Assembly: GCF_002803065.1 (NCBI RefSeq)
Contig: NZ_NNBL01000007.1
Span: 62,001 to 126,000, forward strand
Direction of reading: 5' to 3'
DNA: 64,000 bases
DNA from: Streptomyces sp. CB01635
Lineage (GTDB): Bacteria > Actinomycetota > Actinomycetes > Streptomycetales > Streptomycetaceae
Positions 1 through 9,545 of the stretch are shown one piece after another (position 1 is the stretch's first letter; each line of letters begins with the position of its first letter). Both the position numbers and the translations under genes were made by a program. The notes beneath the pieces were generated by a model. It was not told the origin of the DNA, did no database searches, and was given only the letters and a program-made list of their open reading frames with translations.

Positions 1-26
1 TGTGCCGCCTGGCTCATCGGGCTCAC
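1..26 (-). CDS. cvnB: Partial second CvnB (roadblock/LC7 family), cut by window edge
   Basis: Only the first codons are present. The minus strand reads GTG AGC CCG ATG AGC CAG GCG GCA, giving VSPMSQAA, which matches the start of the complete CvnB at 4714-5136 (TQMSQAAQ). It begins one base after the TAG stop of the upstream CvnA, the same junction seen in the first conservon. This shows that a second cvn operon continues to the left of the window. The start may be the GTG at 26 or the ATG at 17. Confidence 0.8.
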
Positions 27-27
27 A

Positions 28-3000
28 CTAACGCTCCTGGTTGTAGGTGCTGTCAGGACCACTGTGCTGATTCGTGGCCTGGCCGTTCGTGTCACTTCCT
101 GCTTCGCGTCCCCGCTGCACGCCACGGCGCAGGTTGCTCAGCCTGCCCCTGACGTCCTCAGGCGCGCGGGAGACCTGGGGGCCGCCCTGCGGGGTCGATT
201 CCGCCGTGCCCTCGACCAGGTTGGCCTTGGGCACCCGGCGCGGCAGACCGGAGGAGGTGACTCCGCCCGCCTTGGGCTTCCGGAGCTGCTCCGCGCGGAC
301 CCAGCGCTCGTCGTTGGACGAACGCCAGTCGTCGGGGCCGCTGCCGTCGCCGCTGCCGTTGTCCTGGGTGGTGTTGTCGCCACGGTCGGGCGCCGGCGTC
401 GCCGCCGGGGCCTGGCGCTGCTGCCCGCCCGGTCCGCGCATCGGAAGACCGGCGTCGGTGAGCGAACGCGCGGCGGACGGGGTGGGCCCGGCCGGCGCCG
501 CGGGACTGTGCGGGTCGAAGCCTACGCGCTCCTGCTGACCGGCGTCAGCGCGCTGCGCAGATTCCGCTTGAGCGTTGTGCTCGGACCGGTAGGACTCCTG
601 ATAGCCGTCCTGCGCCTGCCAGCCGCCCTGCTGCGAGCCGCGCAGCGGCGATTCGCCGAAGGCCGAGTACGTCTCCTGGACGGGTTCCGTATAGGCGTCC
701 TGGGAGACGTAGCCGTCCTGCGGCGCGAAGAACGAGTCGTTGTAGGAGCCGTTCTGCGGCTGCTCGTCGTACGTCTGCTGGCCCTGCGCGTAGACGGACG
801 AGGGGTCCTCGTACGTCTGCTGCGGCTGCTCGTCGTACGCGGGCTGCGCCGGGGCATAAGTGGTCTGCTGCTGCTCGTACGGGTCCTGCCCTTGCGCCGC
901 TGTGATCTCGTCGCGGAACAGGGGGCGGTCGTCACCGGTGTGCGCCTGGGCCTCCAGGGCCGCGCGGCGCTCCTCGCGCATCAGCGAGCGACCGACCGGG
1001 TCCAGGTCGCGCAGGTCGTCGGGGGCCTCGCCGTAGCGGCTGTCGTCGAAGCCGAGCTCCGCGGCGGTGCGCAGCGGAGTCGGCTCGTACGCCGACTGCG
1101 ACGGGATCATCGACGAGACGGTGAACTCGGACTCGGGGAGGTGCTCGCCGCTGCCACCGTGGGTGATGACGTCGGGCAGCATGACGAGCGACGTCGTGCC
1201 GGCCTGCTCGCCCGAGGGGCGCAGCTGGACGCGGATGCCGTGCCGGTCGGACAGGCGGCCGACCACGAACAGGCCCATGCGCTGCGAGACCGCGGCGTCC
1301 ACCGTCGGCGGGTTGGCCAGCTTGTGGTTGATGTCCGCGAAGTCCTCGGCGGTGAGGCCGATGCCCTTGTCGTGGATCTCGACCATGACGCGGCCGTCGG
1401 GGAGACGGGTCGCGGTGACGCGGACCTTGGTCTGCGGCGAGGAGAACGTGGTGGCGTTCTCCAGGAGCTCGGCGAGCAGGTGCACGAGGTCGGTCACCGA
1501 ACGGCCGTGGATCTCGGCCTCCGGCACACCCGACAGCTCGATGCGCTCGTACTGCTCCACCTCGGAGGAGGCGGCGCGCAGGACGTCGACCAGCGGGACC
1601 GGCTGGTCCCAGCGGCGGCCCGGCTCCTCACCGGCGAGGACCAGGAGGTTCTCGCCGTTGCGGCGCATACGGGTCGCGAGGTGGTCCAGGCGGAAGAGGT
1701 TCTCCAGCTGGTCCGGCTCGGCCTCGTTGTTCTCCAGGTCCGTGATGAGGGTCAGCTGGCCCTCGATCAGGGACTGGTTGCGGCGCGACAGGTTGGTGAA
1801 GATCGCGTTGATGTTGCCGCGGAGCAGGGCCTGCTCCGCGGCGAGGCGGACGGCCTCGCGGTGCACCTGGTCGAAGGCGCGGGCGACCTCGCCGATCTCG
1901 TCCGTGGAGTTGATCGGGATGGGCTGCACACGGGTGTCGACACGGCCCGGGTCGGTGCGCGAGAGCTGGTCGACGAGCATCGGCAGGCGCTGCTCGGCGA
2001 CGTCGAAGGCGGCGGTGCGCAGTCGGCGCATCGAGCGGCTCATCTGGCGCGCCATCATCCCGGCCAGCGCGAACGCGGCGAGCAGGGCGACCAGGACGAC
2101 CGCACCGGTGACGAACGTGGACTGCTTGGCGTCGTCGGCGATGCCGGCGGCCTCGTTCACCGCCTTGTCGGCGAGGTCGGACTCGATGGTGCGGTACGCG
2201 TTGAACTTGGCGGTGTTGACCGCCCACCAGTTCTCCGCGGTGACGCCCCTCTGCGCGATGGCGAGGCGGGCGCTCGGCTGCGTGGTGGGCAGCGTGGCGA
2301 TCGCGGACACCATGTCCGTGGGGTCGGCCGGCGGCGGGACGTAGGTCTTGCCCTGCGCCTTCGCGGCCGCGACGGCCTGCTTGGCCTGCTTCGCGCCGTC
2401 AATTGCCAGCTGCTTCTTGGCGGCGTCGAGCTTGTCGACGTCGGCCTGCGTGCCGCCGCCCTTGTACTCCTCGACGGCGATGCCCTCGAGGTACGCGTAG
2501 GAGGAGAGCGCGATCTTCTGCTTGCCGAAGGTCGTGGCCGTGGGGCCCGGCTTGACCAGCAGGTGCATACCGATGGACCGCTCGAGCGAGAGCGCGGCCT
2601 TGGACAGCGAGATCGCGTAGACCGTGCGGCCGTAGCTCGTGATGTTTCCGGTGCCGAGGCCGAGCTCGTTCGCGAACTCCATCAGCGGGTGCTGGATGCC
2701 GACGTAGCCCTCTTCGGTCTGCACGGCGGGGAGCTTGCTCGTGTACGCGGCGGCCCGGAGCTTCTCCAGGCCGGGCTCGACCTGACGGAACTGCGTGAGG
2801 CGGCGCTCCAGGCCTTCCTTGGCCGGCATGTTCTTCGCGGCGGCGTCGAAGGCGTCGGCGGCCTCGTTCGTCGTCTCGCGGGCCTTGACGACCTTCGGGT
2901 CGTTCTTCCTGCCGAGCAGGAGAGGAGCCGCGGAGATGTCGCGCTCCTCGATCAGGCTGTTGGCGTACGTCAGGGACGCCTGCACCAGACGCGCGGTGTT

Positions 3001-3264
3001 CTCCGCGTCCTCGGCCTCGTTCCAGGTGTCGATCGAGCCCTTCACCTGGAAGCCACCCATGATCAGACCTACGAGCACGGGTATGAGCAGGATCGCGTTC
3101 AGCTTGGTGGGCACACGCCAGTTGCGCGGCGACATCCGGCCGCCGGACGGCGCCGGGGGCGCCTCGGCCCGTGGCACATGCGCGGCCGGCGCCGCTGCAC
3201 GCGGCGGCGGGGTGAAGTTGCCCCGCGCCGACGACGGCTCGGGACTGCTCTTGCTTCGCCTCAC
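28..3264 (-). CDS. cvnA: CvnA-type sensor histidine-kinase-like protein (second conservon)
   Basis: Membrane sensor of a conservon, about 1078 aa from a GTG at 3264 (VRRSKSS) preceded by GAGAGG; the frame stays open further upstream to 3372. Visible order: Ser/Pro-rich cytoplasmic head, TM1 (about residues 55-75), extracytoplasmic nitrate/nitrite-sensing (NIT-like) domain, TM2 (about 380-405), HAMP, then an HATPase_c domain with N-box ELLENA (about 600) and G-box HDKGIGL. The usual phosphorylated His motif is not obvious. A long Gln/Tyr/Pro-rich C-terminal tail follows, ending in a conserved RRVPKANLV and VRGRLSNLRRG block. Known conservons (Streptomyces) place CvnA with CvnB-D in a membrane complex likened to a eukaryotic G-protein system. 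It is the first gene of the next cvn operon, with cvnB starting immediately after it at the edge. Confidence 0.88.
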   Translation of the reverse strand: MRRSKSSPEPSSARGNFTPPPRAAAPAAHVPRAEAPPAPSGGRMSPRNWRVPTKLNAILLIPVLVGLIMGGFQVKGSIDTWNEAEDAENTARLVQASLTYANSLIEERDISAAPLLLGRKNDPKVVKARETTNEAADAFDAAAKNMPAKEGLERRLTQFRQVEPGLEKLRAAAYTSKLPAVQTEEGYVGIQHPLMEFANELGLGTGNITSYGRTVYAISLSKAALSLERSIGMHLLVKPGPTATTFGKQKIALSSYAYLEGIAVEEYKGGGTQADVDKLDAAKKQLAIDGAKQAKQAVAAAKAQGKTYVPPPADPTDMVSAIATLPTTQPSARLAIAQRGVTAENWWAVNTAKFNAYRTIESDLADKAVNEAAGIADDAKQSTFVTGAVVLVALLAAFALAGMMARQMSRSMRRLRTAAFDVAEQRLPMLVDQLSRTDPGRVDTRVQPIPINSTDEIGEVARAFDQVHREAVRLAAEQALLRGNINAIFTNLSRRNQSLIEGQLTLITDLENNEAEPDQLENLFRLDHLATRMRRNGENLLVLAGEEPGRRWDQPVPLVDVLRAASSEVEQYERIELSGVPEAEIHGRSVTDLVHLLAELLENATTFSSPQTKVRVTATRLPDGRVMVEIHDKGIGLTAEDFADINHKLANPPTVDAAVSQRMGLFVVGRLSDRHGIRVQLRPSGEQAGTTSLVMLPDVITHGGSGEHLPESEFTVSSMIPSQSAYEPTPLRTAAELGFDDSRYGEAPDDLRDLDPVGRSLMREERRAALEAQAHTGDDRPLFRDEITAAQGQDPYEQQQTTYAPAQPAYDEQPQQTYEDPSSVYAQGQQTYDEQPQNGSYNDSFFAPQDGYVSQDAYTEPVQETYSAFGESPLRGSQQGGWQAQDGYQESYRSEHNAQAESAQRADAGQQERVGFDPHSPAAPAGPTPSAARSLTDAGLPMRGPGGQQRQAPAATPAPDRGDNTTQDNGSGDGSGPDDWRSSNDERWVRAEQLRKPKAGGVTSSGLPRRVPKANLVEGTAESTPQGGPQVSRAPEDVRGRLSNLRRGVQRGREAGSDTNGQATNQHSGPDSTYNQER

Positions 3265-3431
3265 TCGACCAACAACCTCTCGGCGTCGGCACTTACGCTG
3301 TGCCGCTGTCTCCAGGCCCTTACCTACTGGGCAGTTCAGCGCATTCCAGCACGTCAGGCGGTTCTCTTCCAAACACTGGGAACCGGAAGCTCCGAGTGAC
3401 GGACGCCCCAGATAAAACGGTCATAAAGAGC

Positions 3432-3455
3432 GAGCCCCGCCAAAAGGCGGGGCTC
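3432..3455 (-). terminator. Hairpin terminator after first conservon
   Basis: Perfect 10-bp stem GAGCCCCGCC/GGCGGGGCTC with an AAAA loop on the plus strand. It lies between the end of cvnD (3632) and the start of the second cvnA (3264). It should separate the two conservon transcription units, implying that the second has its own promoter between about 3264 and 3430. Confidence 0.7.
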
Positions 3456-3631
3456 TTGTGCGCACAGTGGAACCGGGTGTGCGCGACCTGTGGCGGCGGC
3501 ACCGGAATTCTCTGTCGAAACGTTATGAACACGGAGGCCGACCGTGTCAAAGGACACAGAGACCTCCGGGCGCACTACGACAACTGCCGTATGGATCTGA
3601 CCACTTGGTGGCCGGATTTCCGGCGGTCTGG

Positions 3632-4213
3632 CTACTTCAGGCGGGCCATCAGGGCGTGCTCGACCAGCGTGATCAGGCCACTCTTTGCATCCGCACGGTG
3701 TCGGGCGTCCGTGGTGATGATCGGGGTGTCCGGTCCGATCTGCAGCGCCTCACGCACCTCGTCGGGCGTGTAGGGCTGGTGACCCTCGAAGCCGTTGAGG
3801 GCGACGACGAAGGGCAGTCCGGAGTTCTCGAAGTAGTCGACGGCCGGGAAGCAGTCGGCGAGGCGGCGGGTGTCGACGAGGACGATCGCGCCGATCGCGC
3901 CGCGGACGAGGTCGTCCCACATGAACCAGAAGCGGTCCTGTCCGGGTGTACCGAAGAGGTACAGGATCAGGTCCTGGTCCAGGGTGATGCGGCCGAAGTC
4001 CATCGCCACCGTGGTGGTGGTCTTGTCCCCGGTGTGGGTGAGGTCGTCGATGCCCGCGGACGCGGACGTCATGACGGCCTCGGTGCGCAGAGGGTTGATC
4101 TCCGAGACGGCGCCCACGAAGGTCGTCTTGCCGACGCCGAAGCCACCTGCCACCACGATCTTCGCGGACGTGGTGGAACGGCCGCCTCCGCCGTTAGAGC
4201 TTGCGAAGTCCAC
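3632..4213 (-). CDS. cvnD: CvnD, conservon GTP-binding protein
   Basis: Small Ras-like GTPase, 193 aa, with a GTG start at 4213 that overlaps the end of cvnC by 20 nt. G1/P-loop GGFGVGKTT (about residues 22-30), switch/G3 FGTPGQDRF (about 88-96), and a G4 region VALNGF where classical GTPases have NKxD; this variant is usual for the ATP/GTP-binding family of conservons. Family knowledge says CvnD binds and hydrolyses GTP and associates with CvnA-C at the membrane. It is the last gene of the cvnABCD operon, with a hairpin terminator about 180 nt downstream. Confidence 0.93.
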   Translation of the reverse strand: MDFASSNGGGGRSTTSAKIVVAGGFGVGKTTFVGAVSEINPLRTEAVMTSASAGIDDLTHTGDKTTTTVAMDFGRITLDQDLILYLFGTPGQDRFWFMWDDLVRGAIGAIVLVDTRRLADCFPAVDYFENSGLPFVVALNGFEGHQPYTPDEVREALQIGPDTPIITTDARHRADAKSGLITLVEHALMARLK

Positions 4214-4604
4214 TGAGCACCCTTTCGAGCAGTGTCACGTCGGGCTGGCCGCCTGCGTTCTCGTCGCCACCGGGCTGGTGGATGGCCACCATTCCCGCTT
4301 CCGCCAGGTCCGCGACGAGGATCCGGGCCACACCGAGAGGCATCGACAGCAGGGCCGACACCTCCGCCACCGACTTGACCTCGCGGCACAGGTGGCAGAT
4401 GCGCTGGTGCTCGGGGAGCAGCCCTATCAGCTGGGCCGGGTCGGCGGTCGTGCTGACGAGCGCCTCGATGGCGAGCTGGTAGCGCGGCCGTGTCCGGCCA
4501 CCGGTCATCGCGTAAGGACGCACCAGCGGCTGGTCGCCCTCAGGACCGTACGAGGCGTGCGGAGATACGCCGTACGGGTCGTGAGAGGCGGTGGGCGGGG
4601 TCAT
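4194..4604 (-). CDS. cvnC: CvnC, DUF742 protein
   Basis: 136 aa, ATG start at 4604. DUF742 family, the third component of conservons. The N-terminal 40 residues are Pro/Tyr/Gly-rich and probably disordered. The rest is a winged-helix-like fold with RICHLCREVKSVAEVSALL and LGVARILVADL. It contains a CxxC-like pair (HLC near residue 70) but no other obvious metal site. Its 3' end overlaps cvnD, suggesting translational coupling. The biochemical role is not established; conservon work places it in a complex with CvnA, B and D. Confidence 0.92.
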   Translation of the reverse strand: MTPPTASHDPYGVSPHASYGPEGDQPLVRPYAMTGGRTRPRYQLAIEALVSTTADPAQLIGLLPEHQRICHLCREVKSVAEVSALLSMPLGVARILVADLAEAGMVAIHQPGGDENAGGQPDVTLLERVLSGLRKL

Positions 4605-4713
4605 GGATCCTCCGGGCGGGACAGCAGGTGGTCTGCGTGCCGTCTGACGGGGCCGGTGGGGGGCGGTGGCGGCCTGACGGTGCGGTCATACGTGCGTGTG
4701 GGGGAGGTCGTGA

Positions 4714-5136
4714 CTAGTGCAGCAGGCTGCCCTGCAGTTCGGCGCGGAGATCGGGGGTGAGTACGGAACCCGCGCGGTCCACGAGCAGCGCCATCTCGTA
4801 GCCGACGAGGCCGATGTCGCACTCGGGGTGCGCGAGCACCGCGAGGGACGAACCGTCCGAGACCGACATGAGGAAGAGGAAGCCACGCTCCATCTCCACC
4901 ACGGTCTGGGCCACCGTGCCGCCCTCGAAGATCCGGGACGCACCCGCGGTCAGCGAGGTGAGGCCCGAGGCGACGGCGGCCAGCTGGTCGGCGCGGTCAC
5001 GCGGGAACCCCTCCGACATGGCGAGCAGCAGGCCGTCCGCGGACACGACGACGGTGTGGGAGACCCCCGGCGTGTTGTCCACGAAGTTGGTGATCAACCA
5101 GTTCAGGTTCTGTGCCGCCTGGCTCATCTGGGTCAA
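4714..5136 (-). CDS. cvnB: CvnB, roadblock/LC7 domain protein
   Basis: 140 aa if started at the TTG at 5136 (immediately after the cvnA stop), or 137 aa from the ATG at 5127; the second conservon has the same arrangement with GTG. A single roadblock/LC7 domain covers the protein (LNWLITNFVDNTPGVSHTVV near the start, then the typical SADGLLLAMSEG turn). Roadblock proteins act as regulators or GAPs of small GTPases, as MglB does for MglA, so the likely partner is CvnD. Second gene of the cvnABCD operon. Confidence 0.93.
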   Translation of the reverse strand: MTQMSQAAQNLNWLITNFVDNTPGVSHTVVVSADGLLLAMSEGFPRDRADQLAAVASGLTSLTAGASRIFEGGTVAQTVVEMERGFLFLMSVSDGSSLAVLAHPECDIGLVGYEMALLVDRAGSVLTPDLRAELQGSLLH

Positions 5137-8100
5137 CTAACGCTCCTGCTGGTGAGTGGGGCTGGGGAAGCTGCCGGTCTGGCCCGTACCGGCCTGGCGA
5201 CCCTGCTGGATGCCCCGACGGAGATTGGTCAGCCGGCCGCGAACGTCATCAGGCGAACGCGAGACCTGCGGACCGGTTTGGTGCTGTTGCTGCTGAGCCG
5301 TACCCGCGACGAGGTTCGCACGCGGGACGCGACGCGGGAGCCCGGAGACGGTGACTCCGCCGGCCGAGGGCTGGCGGACCCGCTCGGCCTGGCGGCCGAG
5401 CTCGTCGTTGGGCGACTGGCGCCAGTTGGCGGGCGCCTGAGCCTGCTGGGGCGCCGCGGGTGCGGCGGCCGCCGGGCGGGCGGGCGCGGGGGTGGCGTCG
5501 GGCGATTGGGGCTGCTGCGGCGAGCGCTGCGGCAGGCCGCCCGGCCGGCCGTTGTTCTGCTGGGGCGCGGGCGCCTGCGGCCGGTCCTGCTGCTGCGGGG
5601 CCTGCTGGCCGTGGAACCAGTTGGTCTCAAGGGTGTCGAAGAGAGGCGTGCGGCCGTCGCCGGGTCCGGCGGGCGGCAGGTCGTCCTGTCGGCCGGGGGC
5701 CTGCGGCTGTGCCGGGAAGCCCTGGTCCTGACCGCCCTGGACGGGCGGGCGCGGCATCGAGAAGTCCGCCACGTCCCGGGAGCCGAGCTGCGGCAGGTCA
5801 CGCGCGGGACCGCCGGGGCGGCCCTGCGGCTGACCCGGGCCCTGTCCCTGCTGCGGCTGTCCGAAGCTGTCGCCGCCGGGGAACTGGCCGTCCTGGCGCG
5901 GACGCCCGCCGTTGTTCTGACCGGGGGCCGCGAACTGGCCGGTGGTGGACGGGTCCTGAGCGCCGGGGCGCTGACCGTCACCGAAGCCGGGCGCCGCGAA
6001 CTGGCCGGTCTGGTGGTTCGGGTTCTGCGGCTGACCCTGCGGCTGGAGGTGGTTCGGGTTCTGCGACTGGCCCTGGTGGCCGCCGAAGACGTCGTTACGG
6101 ACGAACGCCCCCGTGTCCTGACCCTGACCGTGGTCGTGCGGGGCGGGCGCGCCGGGACGGGGTCCGTCGAAGTCGGGCCGGGGGAACTCGGCCGTCGAGC
6201 CGGGTCCCTGACGGTCGTCCACCCGCGGGAACTGTGACGTGGAGTCCGGCTCCTCGTGCCCGCGCGGCGCGTCGAGCGAGGGGCGCGGCACCGGCGGCTG
6301 CGCGTCGTCGTTGCCCCAACTCGGCACGCGCGGCTGGGGGTTGCCCCCGGGCAGCTCGGCACGGGGACCGCCACGCGGCGGCAGGACCGGCCTGCGGCCC
6401 TGCTCGGGCGCCTGGTTCGTACGCTGCTGGGGCGGCACGGGACCGTTCTGGCCCGGGCCGCCCTGACCGAGGCCCTGACCCTGCGGCTGGCCCTGGCCGG
6501 GACCGCTCTGCAGGCCCTGCGCGCCGAACACGCCGGCCGGAGCCGGACGACCCTGCTGAGGGGACTGCTGGGACTGCGGAGACTGAGGCGCCTGCGGGCC
6601 ACCGGCCTGCGGCCCGTTGCCGTCACGGCTGGGCAGCGCCGCGCGCGGACCAGAGCCCGCGACCTGCGGACGCGCCGCGCCGGGGCCGGCACCGAGCCGG
6701 CCCGCACCGCCGGGACCGCCCTGCGGACCCGCACCCGCGCCGACCCCACGCCGTGCGGCGGCCACACCTGCGGCGGCCTGCGCGGCGGCGGGGCCACCGG
6801 AGGCGGCGCCGGGACCGGGCTTGCCGGGAGCCTTCTTGCCGCCCTGGGCGACGTCGACGGGCAGCATGACGAGCGCCGTCGTACCACCGGAGTCGGACGG
6901 GCGGAGCTGGATACGGATGCCGTGACGCTGCGACAGACGGCCGACCACGAACAGACCCATGCGGCGCGAGACCGACACGTCCACGGTGGGCGGCGACGCG
7001 AGCCGCTCGTTGATCGCGGCGAGGTCCTCGGGGGAGAGGCCGATACCGGTGTCGTGGATCTCGATGAGCACACGGCCGTCGGGCAGCGCGTGACCGGTGA
7101 CCTTGACCTTGGTCTGCGGCGAGGAGAACGAGGTCGCGTTCTCGAGCAGCTCGGCGAGCAGGTGCACGAGGTCGTTGACGACGCGTCCGGCGACCTCGGT
7201 CGTGGGGACCGAGGCCAGCTCGATGCGCTCGTACTGCTCCACCTCGGAGGCGGCGGCGCGCAGGACGTCGACCAGCGGGACCGGGCGGGTCCAGCGGCGG
7301 CCGGGCTCCTCACCGGCGAGAACGAGGAGGTTCTCACCGTTACGGCGCATGCGGGTCGCGAGGTGGTCGAGCTTGAACAGCGAGGACAGCTGGTCGGGGT
7401 CGGCCTCACGCGACTCCAGCTCGGAGATGAGCGAGAGCTGGCGCTGGATAAGACCCTGCGAACGGCGCGAGAGGTTGGTGAACATCGCGTTGACGTTGCC
7501 TCGCAGGAGGGCCTGCTCGGCGGCGAGGCGGACCGCCTCGCGGTGCACGTCGTCGAAGGCCGAGGCCACCTGGCCGATCTCGTCGCGCGAGTGCACACCG
7601 ACGGACTCGACGGAGGTGTCGACGTCCTGCGGGTCCGACTCGGACAGCTGCTTGACCAGCTCGGGCAGGCGGTCCTGGGCGACCTTGGTCGCGGTGTCCT
7701 GGAGCCGGCGCAGCGAGCGGATCATGGAGCGGGCCACGACGAACGCGCCGACGAGCGAGACGCCGAGGACGAGCAGGATCAGCGCACCGTTGATGATGGC
7801 CGTGCGCTCGGACTCGTTGCGCAGCTCGCGGGCCTGCTGCTCCATCTGGTTGAGCAGCGTCAGCTCGATCTTGGACATTTCCTGCAGACGCTGGCTGTCC
7901 GCGTCGACCCAGTCCTTGTAGGACCGCTTGTCCTGGATCCTGATGCCGCCCTCCTGGCTGAGGGCGCGGCGGGCGTACTGGTCGGCGGCCTTGATCGTCG
8001 CATTGCCCGAGTCGATGGGCTTCATCAGCTCGGTGGCGGCGACGTTTCCGTAGACGGAGCTGAAGCCCTTGAGGTCGGACTCCTGGTTCTCCAGCGCGGA

Positions 8101-8967
8101 CTCGCCGTAGCGGCGGTCGGTCTCGGAGAGCTTGCCGAAGTCACGGTCGTTCGGGGGCAGGGCGGCCGCGATGACGGCGCGCTGCACGGACGCGTACTCC
8201 TTGGCGGAGGAGAACGACGCCAGGGCGCGCGTGCGCTTGATCATCTCGGGGTTGCTGGTCGCCTGCGCCATGTCGGTGGACAGCGACAGGAGCTGCTCGA
8301 CGAGGCGGCTGTATGCGTCGATCGTCTGGGACGAGGTGCTGCGGTCCTTGAACGCGTCCTGCCGGATGCCCTTGAGGTTGTTGAGCTGGCCGGCGATCTG
8401 CGTGACGTGGTCCTGCACACCGTCGAGACCGCTGTTGCTGGTCCCGTCGGTGATCTCGTACGTGCCTTCCATGAAGGCCTTGCGCGCGCGGTCGGTCTTC
8501 TGGCGCGCTCCCTTGACGGTGTAGTCCTCGGTCGCCTTGCCGCCGTTGGCCAGCGGGCCCGCCGACTGGTCGCGCTCCTCCTGGAGCGCGGACGCGAGCT
8601 CGGTGGCCTGCTTGGTCATGTCGGTCAGCAGCTTCATGTTGTCGAGCTGCTGGATGTCGCTCATCGACTCGCCGATACGCAGCGCGCCGAGGGAGGTCGC
8701 GGCGACCACGGGGAGGGCGAGCAGCGACACCAGGCGGGTGGAGATACGCCAGTTGCGCAGCGCTATTCGCGAGCCGGGGCCGCTCGGGCTCTTCGGCTTC
8801 GCGGCGGCCTTGGGCGCGGCCGAGGAGGCGGTACTGCCCTCGACGGAGGCGGTCCGGCCCGGGTTCTGGGCGTGCTGGGGCGAGGAACTGCCTGTCATCG
8901 GGCCAGTCCCGCCGCGCGGCTCCGGCTCCGCCGCAGCGCTGCCATCCCTGTTCTTACGTCCCTGCAC
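5137..8967 (-). CDS. cvnA: CvnA, nitrate-sensing-domain histidine-kinase-like protein (first conservon)
   Basis: About 1276 aa from the GTG at 8967 (VQGRKNRDG) with AGAGG upstream, the same arrangement as at the second cvnA; the frame is open further upstream to 9369 but without kinase-family sequence. Order: Ala/Ser/Pro-rich head, TM1 (about 77-97), NIT-like sensor domain, TM2 (about 385-410), HAMP, LDHLATRMRRNGENLL segment, HATPase_c with ELLENA (about 605) and HDTGIGL. A roughly 500-residue Gly/Gln/Pro-rich tail carries PNPNHLQPQGQ-like repeats and ends with RRVPRANLV and VRGRLTNLRRG. It probably corresponds to cvnA1 of S. coelicolor (by order, from memory). First gene of cvnABCD. Confidence 0.92.
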   Translation of the reverse strand: MQGRKNRDGSAAAEPEPRGGTGPMTGSSSPQHAQNPGRTASVEGSTASSAAPKAAAKPKSPSGPGSRIALRNWRISTRLVSLLALPVVAATSLGALRIGESMSDIQQLDNMKLLTDMTKQATELASALQEERDQSAGPLANGGKATEDYTVKGARQKTDRARKAFMEGTYEITDGTSNSGLDGVQDHVTQIAGQLNNLKGIRQDAFKDRSTSSQTIDAYSRLVEQLLSLSTDMAQATSNPEMIKRTRALASFSSAKEYASVQRAVIAAALPPNDRDFGKLSETDRRYGESALENQESDLKGFSSVYGNVAATELMKPIDSGNATIKAADQYARRALSQEGGIRIQDKRSYKDWVDADSQRLQEMSKIELTLLNQMEQQARELRNESERTAIINGALILLVLGVSLVGAFVVARSMIRSLRRLQDTATKVAQDRLPELVKQLSESDPQDVDTSVESVGVHSRDEIGQVASAFDDVHREAVRLAAEQALLRGNVNAMFTNLSRRSQGLIQRQLSLISELESREADPDQLSSLFKLDHLATRMRRNGENLLVLAGEEPGRRWTRPVPLVDVLRAAASEVEQYERIELASVPTTEVAGRVVNDLVHLLAELLENATSFSSPQTKVKVTGHALPDGRVLIEIHDTGIGLSPEDLAAINERLASPPTVDVSVSRRMGLFVVGRLSQRHGIRIQLRPSDSGGTTALVMLPVDVAQGGKKAPGKPGPGAASGGPAAAQAAAGVAAARRGVGAGAGPQGGPGGAGRLGAGPGAARPQVAGSGPRAALPSRDGNGPQAGGPQAPQSPQSQQSPQQGRPAPAGVFGAQGLQSGPGQGQPQGQGLGQGGPGQNGPVPPQQRTNQAPEQGRRPVLPPRGGPRAELPGGNPQPRVPSWGNDDAQPPVPRPSLDAPRGHEEPDSTSQFPRVDDRQGPGSTAEFPRPDFDGPRPGAPAPHDHGQGQDTGAFVRNDVFGGHQGQSQNPNHLQPQGQPQNPNHQTGQFAAPGFGDGQRPGAQDPSTTGQFAAPGQNNGGRPRQDGQFPGGDSFGQPQQGQGPGQPQGRPGGPARDLPQLGSRDVADFSMPRPPVQGGQDQGFPAQPQAPGRQDDLPPAGPGDGRTPLFDTLETNWFHGQQAPQQQDRPQAPAPQQNNGRPGGLPQRSPQQPQSPDATPAPARPAAAAPAAPQQAQAPANWRQSPNDELGRQAERVRQPSAGGVTVSGLPRRVPRANLVAGTAQQQQHQTGPQVSRSPDDVRGRLTNLRRGIQQGRQAGTGQTGSFPSPTHQQER

Positions 8968-9545
8968 TAGCGTCGCAACCTCTGGACCAGGCGTCCCCCG
9001 CGTGCGCGGACGGGACGGTGTCGGCGTAGTTCGGGGGCGAGCGGACACGCCCCCTTCGGTCGTCGGTGACCGGCGCTGCTCCCCCTTCCCGCCGCGACTC
9101 GGCGCTGCGTTGCGCCCCGTGCGCGCCGGCTCGATCTCGCGGCGGTCCCGCGAATTCCAGCACAGTGCAGGATCTCCAACAAGGGCCGAGCGCCAGCGCG
9201 GGGACACTGTGACGCCGTGTGAGGGGTGTGTCACGAGATGTAGAAAGCGATCTCGTCGATAACGGACTTTTGCTGACGTTCCACCTACACCCCGGGGGTG
9301 TCCCAGTCGCCATGATCGGGAGCGGAATGGTTGCTTCAGTGGCGGAATGCCCGTTTCGATACGGCGCACTTCGGGTCCGAATTGAAACTTTTGCCCGCCC
9401 TCTGGTGAGCAAACTCACATGAAGAACCTCGTCCCTTCCTGGCTTTCGACGGGAATCAGATGTTTAGCCTGACGCTTTACAGGGATGGCGAATCCGACAA
9501 CCGGCGCCCTGGGGGCGCCCGCACCGACAAGGTCACGAGCGACAC
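8968..9545. other. Intergenic region upstream of conservon
   Basis: 578 nt between the divergent cvnA start and the small peptide gene. It should contain the cvn promoter (minus) and possibly one for the peptide gene (plus). The only structure noted is the small palindrome GTGAG-CAAA-CTCAC at 9405-9418. A/T-richer stretches at 9375-9400 and 9460-9480 are typical of promoter zones, but no convincing -35/-10 pair was found. Confidence 0.4.

Noticed and set aside
64..3399. 1111-aa open frame on the plus strand opposite cvnA
   Set aside because: Long frames opposite real genes are normal at this G+C. The product is Arg/Val/Leu-rich with no domain, while the minus strand encodes a clear kinase-like protein.
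6256..8970. 904-aa plus-strand frame opposite the first cvnA
   Set aside because: Shadow of the conserved minus-strand gene; low-complexity Gly/Arg/Leu translation.
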